From Isoetes taiwanensis (lineage: Eukaryota; Streptophyta; Lycopodiopsida; Isoetales; Isoetaceae), in assembly GCA_021234155.1 (NCBI GenBank), contig JAJEKV010000004.1:5952109-6016108 (forward strand): a stretch of DNA of 64,000 nt, read 5' to 3'. The notes under the pieces are model-generated. The model ran no database searches. It was not told where the DNA came from and worked only from the letters and a program-made list of their open reading frames with translations. Made by a program: the position numbers and the translations under genes. Shown in pieces: positions 21,527 through 34,131 of this stretch (position 1 is the stretch's first letter; the number at the start of each line of letters is the position of its first letter).

Positions 21527-23273
21527 TGTTGACCCTCAACCTGGCCTAGAGAGTCGAACACAAGAAGCCAACTTGAATGTTCACTCAAGTTGGGGTTAGA
21601 ACCTCCAGATCACTTAAGGTGATCAATCTACACAAGGATTTTCCAAAGAAAAAGCTGAATCATAGAGTTTTCATACCTTTCCCAATTCTGGATTTTGGAC
21701 TCCTTGCTCAAATCAACACTGATCTCGTATTCAGATTGATTTCCAAGGTCAGATGACTGTGACTTACTCAGAAAAGTTGTAGGCAAGCAAAGGTAAAGAT
21801 CTTGACCAAGTCCGAGTCTTGATCTGTGAGATATTCGATCTCAAAGTTGGGTCAATTTTTGGTCAATACCAGTCAATGTAGCAAACAGAACTCAGAATTT
21901 TGTAACTTGAGTTGTAAATTGAATTTTAAGGAAATTTCAAGACTAGGATGCTCTATAGACTTCAAAGGTAAGGTGCATGCTGCCAAATCAAAATTTGAAT
22001 CTCTAAAACTATTTTTTTTTGGCAATTGTTTTGTAGATATCACCGATTTGTATCGCATGAGAATGCAAAAATGGTAACTCGAGTTTGAGATGGATTTTTT
22101 TTTGAAATTTTTGTGCACACAGGTGCAAATAAGATGGGATATGAAGTGCAAATGGTTTAATACAAGAAAAAGCAGGGGAATTCTTTTCTGTAAAAATGTT
22201 TGTGATACAAGAATGCTAAAGGATCATGACAGTAGACCTTTTGAATACTTGGCAATCAATTTTCATTGATATGAAGGTAATACAAGGTGAATAAGGATCT
22301 TAGGAACATATATCAGTCAATAATGTAGCTTAGGAGGTCAATAATAATATCAAATCAATAGTATCAGTCCAATCTTCTCGATTGAACTGTGGAACACTCG
22401 AAACTTCAAGAACGTCTTAATTGATCATGCTCGGCATGTATCAATGTCGAGGTTTGATGCGTCTGGCCTTCAAAAATTCTCTCGTGTCGATCACCCCGCT
22501 TATATTTTCAAATTTTTATGGATCCAAATCTTAGGCTTTGATTATGGGTTTGTTTGGTAGCTAAGAGGCGGGAAGAGAAGATTCGGGAGGAATTTAAGGC
22601 GTAAAACAGAGGTTCCCCGCCGATTCGAAGGAGTTTTCTAATTTTAGGGTTCGTGGAGGGAATCTCGCGAGCATCTTTCGAGTATTTTTGGAGATTCCGG
22701 CCTTTTAAAAATTAAATTTTCAATGGTGTAAGTGGGAAAAATGACCCTTTGGTTTTTTGGGATCTCCTAGGAATCTTTGAGGATGCCCTCCAAAAGTTTG
22801 GGAGCATATCTGGCCTTGCCACGTGGCATATGGCATCCTTATGGCATCTAGAGTGATACCTAGGTTATTCACCTAGGGTTTTGACATAGAATTTATTTTT
22901 CAAAGGAAAAGGCAAAAAGTGGAGAGGCATATGAAATAGAAAGGAATTTGTGATAGAATGAGAGTGTGGTTGAGGCATCAAGGCAAAAATGAGAGGGGGC
23001 ATGGAGAAATGTAAAGAGGAATAATTTAGGAGCAAAAGATTCTAGTTTACCATGGGGTCTTCCAAACTCTAGCTTCCAATCTTCAAAAAGGTATCTTCCA
23101 AACTTCTTACCCAAAACCTTATAAGCATCCTTTGACCTCAAATGGAGCATTTCTTATGAGAGTTGACCTTGAGGATAAAGATCCCTTGACCTTCACAACA
23201 ATGTTGACTACCAAGTCTCCCTATCTTTAGCCAACAAACCAATCAATTAGTATGTTGCCCTTTGGGCGCAACA
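21527..23273 (-). repeat. 3' LTR of A2
   Basis: 1747 bp, a reverse-strand copy of the A1 LTR. The U5 end lies at 21527 and the palindromic U3 end at 23253-23273. It differs from its partner at 40512-42252 mostly at CAG/CTG sites (for example 22370-22450 against 41340-41425). Confidence 0.95.
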
Positions 23274-24130
23274 TCTCGCCAAAACAAGAAAATGGCTGGT
23301 CCCCTCAGCCATAAAGGGTTTTCATATGTGCTCAAAAGTGTATGAATGAGGATTATGGTGGAAAGGGAATGTAAAGTGCAAGTGTTGATGGAATGGAGGT
23401 GAATATGGTGGTGTGAAGAAATGAGTGAGTGAAAGAGAGGTAAGAATGAGTGTAAACATTGTGAAATGGTGGGGGAAGTGGAGTGTATAAAGTGAGGTGA
23501 ATGTGTAAATGTTTGAATTTCGCCAAAACAAGAAAATGTGTGAAGAATGAGTATGGATATGGTAGGATAGTGATGGAAGTAGAGTGTACAAGTGAGGTGA
23601 AAGAGAGATCTCGCCAAAACAAAAAGAAAGTATGCATTCCTGATCCTTGAAAAATGCAACTCTGCTATGGTGGTAAAGCTGAACTGCAGAGTGCTTCTTT
23701 TTTTGGGAATGAGAACAAGAATAAAGAGTCTGAATGGATGGCAGGACCACTTATGGCAGATGAATAAAAATGGAGAAAGGGTGCACCTGTCATGGAAACA
23801 TACAAACAAATTAAACTTGATTCTTGCAACTCTGCTATGATGGTGAAGCTGAATTTGCAGAGTGCACATTTGGGGAGAAAAAATGAAAGAGCATGGCTGA
23901 ATGGAAGGTAGGACCACAATGAGACAGGTGAATGAAAATGGACAAAGGGTGCTCCTGCAAATGACACTTGGCAATTAGTAAGAATCCCTGTTTTGAAGCT
24001 ATTTGATGGCTCAACCTTCATACTGGCTAATCTGCAAACATAAACTTAATGAAGACATTAGTTCTAAATTTAAGACAAAGTGGAATCCAACCTATCTAGT
24101 GTCTAACTTTAATTCTAACTTGTTTAAATT
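23274..24130 (-). other. 3' spacer of A2
   Basis: Pyrimidine-rich on the coding strand. Three copies of TTGTTTTGGCGA(G/A)A lie at about 23274, 23520 and 23607 (reverse strand), the first touching the LTR. Two CTCTGC/GCAGAG stem-loops lie near 23660 and 23830. A 243-codon Ser/His/Phe-rich ORF spans it and the LTR edge, with other frames open as well; I do not call it a gene. Confidence 0.7.
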
Positions 24131-25395
24131 CTAGAGCATAAAAAGGGACAAGCAAATGTGCTGATCCCAGTACCTCTTCAAGTGAATAGTGTTGATAGGA
24201 TTTGGGAGTGACAAACCTGAAGTTAATTCCTTTAACCAATATGAATTAGTGCCTGCAGGTTCCAACACTTCATAGGGTCCCTCCCAAAGATTCTCAAACT
24301 TACTGGCCGAGTCCTCTCTTGATTTATTCCATTTCAGAACCAATTCTCCAGTCTTGAAGATCCCTTGTATTTTATGAGCAGCTTTGAAAGCTGCCAAATC
24401 CTTGGCTTTTTTAAGCAAGTTAGCATTCTCAGCTTCCATTCTATATTCCTCTAAATGCAGTAGGTCATCCAATCTTTCCTGCAAAGCATGCTCAAAAGGC
24501 AAACACAGCTTATGAGCTAACCTCAGAGATGGAAGCTCAAGCTCTACTGGAAGCACAGCTTCAATTCCATAGACTAAGTTAAAAGGAGTATGAGTGGTTG
24601 CTGCTTTAATGGTAACTCTATAAGCCCATAGGGCATCCACCAGTTTGACATGCCAATCTTTTTGATTATCATCCACTGTTTTCTGCAAAATGCCCTTCAA
24701 AACTTTATTAGTAGCTTCTGCTTGACCATTACCTTGGGGATAGTAGGAGGAACTCTTGGTATGTTTGACTTTAAGAATGGTCAATATATTAGCAATGACT
24801 TCATTCACAAAAGGGGTGCCCCTATCAGAATGTAATTGTAAAGGAATACCAAACCGTGCACAAATATACTCATGTAAGAACCTAGTCATTGTTGTGATGG
24901 CATTAGCCCTGTCTCAAAGGAATTGCCTCTGCCCATTTGGTAAAGTAATCAGAGCTACAATAATGTGCTGATGTTGTCCTCGCAGAAGGGGGTTAATAGG
25001 ACCAATATAATCTAATCCCCAAATTTGGAAAGGTCCTGAGAAATTATGGGGTTTAGTGCAGCCGGAGGGAGGATCCTTTTGCCAAATATTTGGCATTTGT
25101 GGCAAGATTTTATAGCAAGATAGCAATCTTTAAATATTGTAGGCCAATAGTATCCCTCGACACGAGAATTTTCTTGGCAAGTAGTGTCTCCAAAGAAAAT
25201 GGCCTCCACATATTCCTTCATGCATTTCCCTAATGATCAAGGCAGATTCTTCTTACACACCTTAATAATAATCCATCCCCGTTGACTTTACATAAAACAT
25301 CATTAATCATTTTGAACTGCACTTTTCTTTAAATCTCCCTTGGCTCGGCTCGAGGTCAATCCCCGAGGGCATCTCTTTAAATTGTAGGAAATTCT
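24131..25395 (-). pseudogene. A2 integrase, frameshifted
   Basis: The C-terminal 252 codons (24131-24889) hold the SDRGTPF Asp, the QAEATNK Glu, a WEGPYEV motif and the NPINTIHLKRYW end. Upstream the frame breaks near 24905 (one extra C), 25140-25160, 25225-25260 and 25320-25380. The catalytic GLDYIGP and the HHCC finger are still readable in fragments. Compared with A1 (45580-46848), most changes are at CTG/CAG triplets, for example CCTGAG read as CACGAG near 25155. Confidence 0.85.
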
Positions 25396-27510
25396 TTATA
25401 GGTAGTCGCCAATCTTGTTGGCCCCGCCATCATCATCATCCTGTAAATAAGCTAAGGCATCCACAAAGTCAACAACTTCTACTACATCTTCATGGTCAAA
25501 GAAGATATAAGGCAAATATAGACTGGGGCTTTTCACTTGATGTAACTCTTTTATAGAAATGTCAAAAGTTTGTAACTTGCAAGCCCACCTTTGAATTTTT
25601 GGCTTAGAAGTAGCCTTACCAAATAACAAACCTGTTGGATTTTGTTTCATATAAACTTGAACTGAGCTCTTCAATAATAAATGACCTTGTCTGTCAATTA
25701 GGAACATGAGAGCAGCAGCACTCTTCTCCATTCTGGTGTATCTTTCTTCAGTTGAACTCCACTGTTTACTGGCAAAAGCTATGGTGTGCTTGTCCTGCAA
25801 AATAGCTAAGCCTATGGCCTTTTTAGTAATAGTAATATAAACCTCAAATGGCTTGTCCAAATCTGGTTTTTTTAGGAGAGTTGCTTCACAAATGGACTTT
25901 ATAAGCAATTCAAAAGACTCTTGGCATTCTGATGACCATGTGACAGGGACATGCTTGCTCTCAGATTTGGAAATCCTGCCTATTCTTGTCAGCTTAGAAA
26001 TAGGGCTTATAATGTGAGCAAAATTAGGAATATACATCCTAAGAAAACTAGTCATGCCAATAAAACTTTTGACTTGCTTCAAGTTTTTGGGGGGCACCAG
26101 TTTTTTGAGAGCTTCAACTTTTTCTTGTGCCACCTGTATACCATTGTTGGATACCTCGTGTCCCAAAAGTTGCCCTTTGGATGCAAAAAAAATACACTTC
26201 TTTAGATTAAGGTTGACTCCAGATTCCCTACACAAAGAACATATCTTTGCCCAAAATTCCAAATGATTAGTAGGGTGAGATCCTAAACAAAGGTCATCCA
26301 AATAAACTCTGAATTCTTGAGGAGACATAGGCCTAAAAATAACATCCATGGCTCTCTGGAAGGTAGCAGGTGCATTCATTAGTCCAAAAGGCATTCTTTT
26401 CATTGCATAAGTTCCCCAAGGAGTAATAAAAGAGGTCTTGGGTTGGTCTCTTTCTGTAATACTAATCTGATTGAATCCTGAAAATCCATCTAAAAATGAG
26501 TACACCTCTTTACCTGCCACAACATATAAGATCTCTTCTAAAAAGGGCAAAGGGTAACAATCTTTGATGGTAGCCTTGTTAAGATCTCGATAGTCGATGC
26601 AAATCCTTAAGGCACCATTTTTTTTCTCCACAGGAACAATACAAGATACCCATTCTGGATTAATAATCTCAATAATAACACCTGCATCCAACATCTTATC
26701 CAATTCATCTTTAATTAATCCCATGAGTGAGGCATTAATCCTTCTTAATTTTTGAAAAACAGGCCTACAACCTTCTTTAATCTTAATTTCAAATTGACAT
26801 GCCTCAGTTTTGATACCTGATAGCTCTGAATAATCCCAAGCAAATACATCTTTCCTCTCTTCAAAGAACATTTGTATTTCCTCCCTATCTTGATATTCAA
26901 TCAGATCTCCAACAAATAGGGTTCTAGTCTTACCATTTTTTGTGATAGTGATCTCTTCAGTATCTTTTTCCTCTGATGCATTGATGGTTAGGATAGGACA
27001 AAGAGCCTTCACCTCATTAGCATCAAGGTCTTCCTCTGGAATAGCCCCCTCAGTCAGGTGTAACATGAGAGTTTCTCTACATAGAGCATCAGCTTCCACA
27101 TTTTCTTCTCTTGGTATGTGAGTAATCTCCCATGAGACAAAACTCGAAAGTACTCCCATTACTTGTTTTTTTAGGAGCTCCATATCTGCATTTTTTGTTT
27201 GGTAATCTCCTGAGACTTGCCTGCAAATTAATTGTGAGTCACCAAAAATGTGGATGTTGGTAATATCCATAGCTTTGGCTTCCTGAAGACCTGCAATCAA
27301 AGCTTTATATTCTGCTGCATTAGATGTGATTTGGGGGAAGATTCTTCCGACTTTAGCTAAAAGTTTATGAGAGGAATCTTTAAGAATAGCTGCAGATGAT
27401 GCAATATTTAGTTTTTTAGAAATACCTCCATCAAACCATAAGAGTCCTGATGGTCCTTGTCTGCTGGGGAGTGCACATTCCATAATGAGGGGAACCATTT
27501 CATAACTCAC
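25396..27510 (-). pseudogene. A2 RNase H - RT - degenerate gypsy RNase H
   Basis: A 704-codon open segment. Its upstream RNase H has D27, E67, D91 and D141. The RT has ICIDYRDLN and YLDD at about residue 403. The second RNase H reads FEVYITITKK, without its first Asp, and has MKQ in place of TDH. Acts in reverse transcription in related elements. The upstream protease tail is one frame off, across a run of seven T (27521-27527; seven A on the coding strand). A1 has the same seven-A run and the same shift. Confidence 0.87.
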
Positions 27511-27652
27511 TGATCTTGCCTTTTTTTATCATGTAAGATCCCAAGGGTTCTTCAATTAACATTTCTTTAATAAAATGTACCTCTTCCTTGGAGTCATAGG
27601 AGCCCTCTTGGTTATAAATTGTAGCAGTCTGAGAGCCATTTGAGATGGTACA
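27511..27652 (-). pseudogene. A2 protease tail, right side cut by element C
   Basis: Encodes the conserved linker after the protease (ATIYNQEGSYDSKEE, EEPLGSY). It ends at GTACA (27648-27652), the left target duplication of element C. The protein continues at 38604 on the other side of C. Confidence 0.85.
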
Positions 27653-30030
27653 TGCTGCCACATTTTGTGGCAGCAAGAGGAAATTGTACAACACAAGAAG
27701 AAGACAAGCTGCCAATGCTGATTTTAAGCTGATTACACTCTTGAAGGATTATTTTGTTACAGATCATTGAAGAATTTTTTTGATGAAGACTAAGGAAGGA
27801 CATTCATGGAAGCTATTTCATTAGATCAAATTAAATGGTCACAAGGAGCAAGAAAAAGTCAAGTCATCATATTTGAGCAAACAAGAGAGCAAAGGACACA
27901 AACATTTACTTTGAAGACATAAGAAGGTTTTGAAGACCCCCAAGAGTTCCATGGTATGTGCAAAATAACTCTAGATCAAGTTCATATTGAGGCAAATTCC
28001 TATACCATTATTTCACCCCATACCACCTTCTTTCCTTGATTTCCAAGTTGGTACATCCTCAATCAACCTTGTTTTCCAATTGACAACATTTTTGTCTAGC
28101 CAAAAAGCTTCACTCTCATCTCTTCCATAACTCCATACATTCATTTCCATGATAAGCTTCCAAAAAGAAAAATGGTCAAGAAATTTGCAAAAGTTATGCA
28201 TAAAGGTGGCATTGTGCCACGTATAACCTTGGAAGCCACCTCACATCTCCATCATTCCTCATCATCACTTACATCATACTCCCTCCATCCCCAAGTTCAA
28301 AAATTAAAAATTGGCTAAAGGGCTTCCATTTTTCAAGTTGATTATGATTCTATGTAATATTGCCACTTGGGAGTGCCATGTCATTTGCACATCATCCTCC
28401 TCATCATCATATATGCCATACACGTGTCATCCACATCCATAAGTTGAAAAAGTTTTTTGGCTAGACAAAAAATTGAGTCAAGATACATTGCCATGTCATT
28501 TGCCTAGTCATCACCATTGCCATGTCATATGCCATCACAATTGCCTAGTCATCTTTTTTTTGCCATATTTCACATCCTATGGTTAAGCTATGCAAAAAAT
28601 TATTCCTAGCAAAAGATTCCAATTGAGATGGGAGAATATGCTAATATCCTTTATCTTGGCCTTTGGATTATTGCCTTGAGATTCGTGCCTTTTCTATAAA
28701 AAAATAAAAAAATTTTCCTATTCTACCCCACCTAGCATTCTCTACCCCCCCCACTCATCCACCAATCCACACCCTCCACGTGGCACCATGGGGCATGGGG
28801 GGCGGAACCCGGGCCGGTTCCCCTTCATAATGGCACGCTTATTCTAAGAAATTATGTAAAATTCCTTTTATACACTAGTCTGCTTTTTCTAAACATGCCT
28901 GTGGGATATTTGGACTATTTTTCAAGAACCCTAATTTTCGATGAAGGCCAAGATCCGGAAAATTGGTTGGAATTACCTGCTTAATCATAGCTCTGCACCC
29001 TCCATTCACCTACACGCATCCATACCGACTCATAAACAAACAAAAAAATTTGAATTTCAAACAGAATTTGCCAAGATTTGAACCGAAACAGGCCGTTTAA
29101 GATGGATTGAGATCTTGCATTGTTTTCCGGGGTTGTATGTGAAGAACGTCGACTTGAAGCTTTTCCGAGCCGGATTGACTGATTCCTAGCTGCATTTGCT
29201 CCTCTAGCCTCCAAATTCGGAAGAATTGACGGGCTATTGAGATTATCGACCACTTTTGAGATTATTGACAATTTGATCTGTTTGATTGTTTTTCCTGAGA
29301 CCATTAGACTCAGGGAAATTGATGTTGATCTTTTGAATAGCTTCTTGAATGAAAATCTGACCTTAGAAAAAAAAATTCGTGTAGTGATTGTTCTTGAGTT
29401 TAATCCTTGATTTTCAGAAAACTAAAAAATAATTTAGTTTGAAATTTTTATGCACTATAACTAGAGGGTATTTCCGAACTGATACACTTGAAAAAACACA
29501 AAAAAAGCCAATTAGATTTCATATTAGGTAAAGTTGCTCGGTTCTCTTACAAATGACCGGTGATAGGAGATTTTAATCAAATTCTACCCTTTAGGTTGTT
29601 AATTTCCTGAAATTTTTAAGTTGCCTTCAATCTAGACACCAGTCAGAGATATCTCAAATTTCCAAAACTAAAAAAACTTGTTCCATCTTCAATCTGCAAA
29701 AAATAGCTTGCTGTTGCTGGTATTGACCAATTTTTGACCCAGTCAGAAGTGTGATTTTGAGAACCTTGCTTATCTCAGCTCTATCTAGACTTTTGAACAC
29801 TGATTCCCACATCTGTTAAGAAGATCTCTATCAAAAAATCAATTGATTTGCTTGATTTGATTTTAAATGGCACAAGTTTATGGTCAGACCATTTTTTTTT
29901 TTCAGGAAAGCAAATCGATCTTGAAATTTCAGTGACTTTTCCAGGTTTTGGTGATTCAGAGTGGTTGCCTTAAGCAACCTGGAGGTTCTAAACCATTAGG
30001 TTGGAGGTTTTGCCAAAAAAGCCTTCAACA
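27653..30030 (+). repeat. 5' LTR of element C
   Basis: 2378 bp, TG...CA. The start is a palindrome of 10-bp arms TGCTGCCACA/TGTGGCAGCA around TTT. A U5 stem-loop GGTTG-CCTTAAG-CAACC lies near 29963-29980, followed by TGGAGGTTCTA. Matches 36220-38598 apart from small indels and CAG/CTG-site differences. Confidence 0.95.
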
Positions 30031-30052
30031 TTTTGGAGGTCCTACCGAGATT
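30031..30052 (+). promoter_or_regulatory. Putative primer binding site of element C
   Basis: Directly after the 5' LTR comes ttTTGGAGGTCCTACCGAG, nearly the same as TTGGAGGTTCTACCGAG after the A1 LTR. The position and TGG start fit a PBS. The complementary tRNA could not be named. Confidence 0.5.
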
Positions 30053-30074
30053 ACTATACTTTGAAGAAGAATTA

Positions 30075-31269
30075 ATGGCACCAAGAAGGGGAAATGATCA
30101 TACTGAGCAGCCAGAGGCACAAGAAAACCCTGAGAGTTCTGCTGTGCCCCAAGGAATCAATGTATTGGGGAACACTTGTCTCCATCAATCTTATGAGCTT
30201 AGTGTGCCGTTTCGCACCAACTTTTGATCCTAGCATAAATGCTAATTATTTTTTGAAGGTTTTTGAGGAATATTACCAGGATTATGGACACAAGAAAGGC
30301 TGCAAGCTCTCAGAATTCAAGAAATGTTTCAAGAATGAGGAGGTAAGAGCATGGTTAGATTATGTGACTGCTTTAGGTACTAGAACATGGGAAGATATTG
30401 TGCCTAAGTTTCTAACCAGATTTGGGAAATTGGTTAAGCCAAGAGAATTAGCTCTGGAGCTACACTCATTCCACATCAAGCATGGTGAGACTATTCATCA
30501 ATATACAGAAAGGTTTAATGCATATTTGTTAAAATGCCAAACTGAGCATGTCCTCCATCATACTTTGGATTTAGTAGCAGCTTTTATAAATGGATTAAGT
30601 GACAGACCTAGGGTGCACAAGAAGATGACCAGGATACAGGATTCTGAAGGATTTGACACCATACATAAGGCCTTTACTAAAGCTACAGAATTAGCAGATG
30701 TTTATTTCTGTTCAACTGAACCTATGATGCGATTTACTAATGATCCTTTTTCACCAGAATTTGAACAGAATACACAACATCGAGTGCCAATCTATGCCGT
30801 CGCGAAGGAGAAGAGAACTACCAAGGCCGAGGAGGCAATTATCCCTACCGCAGATTCAAAATCTGAGTTGCTCAAGATGGGCGAGGCATTGGCTGAAGTG
30901 ACTAAACAACTTCAAGAGTTGAAGGCATCCAAACCCCCGAAAAGGGTCTTTCCCCATGCATTCATTGTCTAAGGGATAGTCATTCTTCTGAAGTTTGTTA
31001 TTATAGGCCTTGCCTTAAGTGTGGTAGGAGAGGGCATTATGGTAAAGAATGTCCCTGTTTGTACTTTTGTAAGGGCATAGGTCATCTTGAAGATAAGTGT
31101 AGTGTCAAAGAGTATTTTGCTAGACAAGAGTTAGCCAAAGCAACAAAACAAGTGCATCTATCATTTGTGCGGTGAAAATGGAGGATCAAGAAGAGATTTT
31201 GGTCATACACACTCGAGGAATGCCGGAATCCAAAGGCAAAGAAGCGAGAATTTGTAACCAAAGAAGGGA
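30075..31269 (+). pseudogene. gag: Element C gag, frameshifted
   Basis: ATG at 30075 starts MAPRRGNDH. The gag core (FEEYYQDYGHKKGCKLSEF, FINGLSDRPRVHKK) is in a second frame from about 30215 to 30972. Three zinc knuckles follow at about 30957-31110 in a further frame: CIHC...C, CLKCGRRGHYGKEC, and a third distorted to CLYFC by two small indels. Breaks are at about 30210 and 30945 and after 31150. It would form the particle and bind RNA. Its start lies 44 bp after the LTR. Confidence 0.85.
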
Positions 31270-32510
31270 ATGCAAAGAAGAGGTAAAGATTTTGAAGGCA
31301 ATCAGGTATTATCTCATCCCCTTGCTCAAAAAGTTGTTCATCAAGATAAGGAGAGGAAAGATGAAATTATTCAGGTAGTACCACCTCCTCCAGCCCAAAA
31401 ATTTGCAAGAAAAGATAAAGAAGGAGAAGATTTGGAGATTTTGCTAAAAAATTCTAAGATAAGCATAGACTTACTAACCTTGCTAAGGATTGCTCCCTCT
31501 TACAGAAAAAAGTTGTTGAGTTTAAATGAGGAAAAAGAGGATATGTTTACTAATCATGTTGGTGAGCTTGTATTATCCCAGGATGATGCTGATCCAGGGC
31601 CTTTTACTTGTGTTGCAAACATTGGTAAAAAGGTTCTAACCAAAGTATTATTAGATGGTGGTTCCCCTTTGAATGTGATGCCACATCACATAATGAAATC
31701 TTGTGGTTTGGAATGTGATAGACGAGCACCTATGGTTTTGAAATCATTCTCTAACACAAAAATTCATCCTATAGGGATAATTAGTAGTGTTTTAGTTGAC
31801 ATTGAGGGTATTATTGTGGCTGCTAGTTTTGTGGTGGTAGCTTTTGAAGGGGTTGATGAGAATACTGATATTTATGATCTACTTTTGGGCAGGAAATGGT
31901 TGTCTACTGTGGATGCAAGGCCAGTGTGGTCCAAGGGAGAATGTATTATTTCAGATGGGAAAAAGAAAGTGACTCTCTACAACAGGGTTGGAGAACTGGA
32001 GACCTTAAATTTCTTAGAGATAGACATGCTATCCCAAAATCCTTGTGGAGAATATGAGATTTCTGTTCCTACAATTGCAACATGTTCAATAGAAGAGGGT
32101 AAGCTAAAAAAATCTGGTGAACATGCATACATGTGGTTTGATGGAGGTATATCAAAAAAATTGAATGTTGCTGCTTCTTCTGCAATTATCAGAGATAACT
32201 CTAACAAGCTTTTGGCTAAAGTTGGCAGAATTTACTCAGGGATAACATCAAATGTGGCGTAATACGAGTTTCTATTAGCAGGCTTACAAGAAGCCAAACA
32301 TTTGGGAATTAATGAGCTGGTTATATTTGGAGATTCTCAGCTTGTTTGCAAACAGGTATTGGGAGAATATCAGTCAAAGAATCTGGATATGATTTTCTTA
32401 AGGGATGAAGTTTTGGGAGAATTATTGGATTTCAAAAGATGGGAGATACATCATATACCAAGGGAGTTTAATTCAGAGGCTGATGCACTTTGCGAAGTGT
32501 TCTATTAGAG
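31270..32510 (+). pseudogene. Element C protease and upstream RNase H
   Basis: The open segment 31270-32262 holds a linker, the protease motif LLDGGSPLNVMP (Asp near 31654), DLLLGRKWLSTVDARPVW and the start of RNase H (WFDGGISKKLN). A TAA at 32260-32262 replaces the catalytic Glu codon (NVA-stop-YE against NVAEY in the other elements). The frame then reopens with GDSQLVCKQV and HIPREFNSEADAL to about 32500. The order protease, RNase H, RT is the same as in families A and B. Confidence 0.87.
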
Positions 32511-34131
32511 CATCTAGCTGAAGGTGCCATCAATGAGGAAGAATTGGAGAGGAAAGAATTACAAAAGAGCTTGTATCCCATATTAGTGATTAATGCTAGT
32601 GAGGAAAAACAGCCGTGGAGCTGAAGATAAAAAGAAATAATCAGAAAGGACTCTTTATGTAGGGGATTTATTTCAGGAAGAGGATGAGAGTAGGGTAAGA
32701 GATTTTTTTGAAGAATGGAGTGATGTATTTGCTTGGGATTATGATGAGCTGAAAGGGGTTGACAAGAAGATTTGTGAATTTGAGATAAAAACAAAGGAAG
32801 GAGTTAAGCCAGTAATACAAAAACTGAGGAGGATAAATGGATCATTGATGACCTTGATTAGGGAAGAATTGAATAGGATGAAGGATGCTGGGGTAATAGC
32901 AGAAATTATGAATCCAGAATGGTTATCTTGTATAGTACCTGTTGAGAAAAAGAATAAGACAATTAGGATATGCATTGATTATAGGGAGCTCAACAAAGCC
33001 ACAATTAAGGACTGTTATCCTCTACCTTTTTTAGAGGAAGTGCTATATGCAGTAGCAGGTAAGGAAATGTTTTCATTCTTGGATGGTTTTTCAGGTTTCA
33101 ATCAAATCAGCATAAAGGAGGAGGATCAACCAAAGACTGCTTTCATTACACCTTGGGGTAATTTTGCAATGAAAAAAATGCCTTTTGGACTAATGAATGC
33201 TCCTGCCACTTTTCAGAGAGCTATGGACACTATTTTCAAGGAGATGCCTGTCAATTACTTCAGGGTGTTTCTGGATGATTTGTGTTTAGGCACATTTATC
33301 AGAGATCATTTCAGTTTGCTAACAAAAATATGTTCATTATGCAGGGGAAGTGGAGTGAGCCTAAATCCTAAGAAATGTGTTTTCTTCTGTTCTAAAGGGG
33401 ATCTTCTTGGACATGAGATATCAACTCAAGGGATCCAGGTGGCTGCAGGGAAATTGGAAGCCTTGAAGAAGTTGACACCACCAGAAACCCTCAAAAAGGT
33501 TAAAGGTTTTATGGGGATGACAAGTTTTCTTAGGATATATGTGCCTCACTTATCACACATTATTTGTCCTATAGCCAGGTTGACCAGGGTTGGTAAATAC
33601 TCCAAAGAAGAGAGTAAGTATATTTTTATAAAATGGGATGATGTTTGCCAGAGAGCTTTTGAGGAAATTATAGAAACCCTTTGCAATCCTACTATTTTAA
33701 AACCTCCTGATCTTACAAAAACTTTCACTGCATATATAAGTGTGACCAAGAGAGCCATAGGTATAGCCCTGCTACAGGAACATGGAATTATAGCCTTTTC
33801 AAGCAAAATCTGGTCTGACACAGAACTTAGATATCAAAGATTAGAAAAAAGTGCTGCTGCACTAATGTTCTTATTGGAAAAGCATGGACACTTATCGCTA
33901 ACAAATCATACCTGGTTTTCATGAAGCAAAACCCATTGACACTATTGTTTGCAAAAAAAAATTTACCAAAGGCAAAGTTATGCAGATGGGCTTGTAAGGT
34001 ACAAAATTATGATATTGACATTAAAGTAATTAAAGTTCTTGAAGATCCTAGTGCTTATTTGCCTAATATGATGTTTAAGTATGAAGATCAAGAAGGTTTG
34101 AATGAGGAAAATACAACTAACATAGTAGCTT
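32511..34131 (+). pseudogene. Element C reverse transcriptase and degenerate RNase H
   Basis: A broken linker (32511-32840) leads to a 359-codon RT segment (32845-33924) with ICIDYRELN, FLDGFSGFNQ and the catalytic box FLDD in place of YLDD. The following gypsy RNase H has AYISVTKRAIG without the first Asp, and a frameshift at about 33905-33925 precedes MKQNPLTLLF. A short open piece continues to 34151. Confidence 0.87.
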
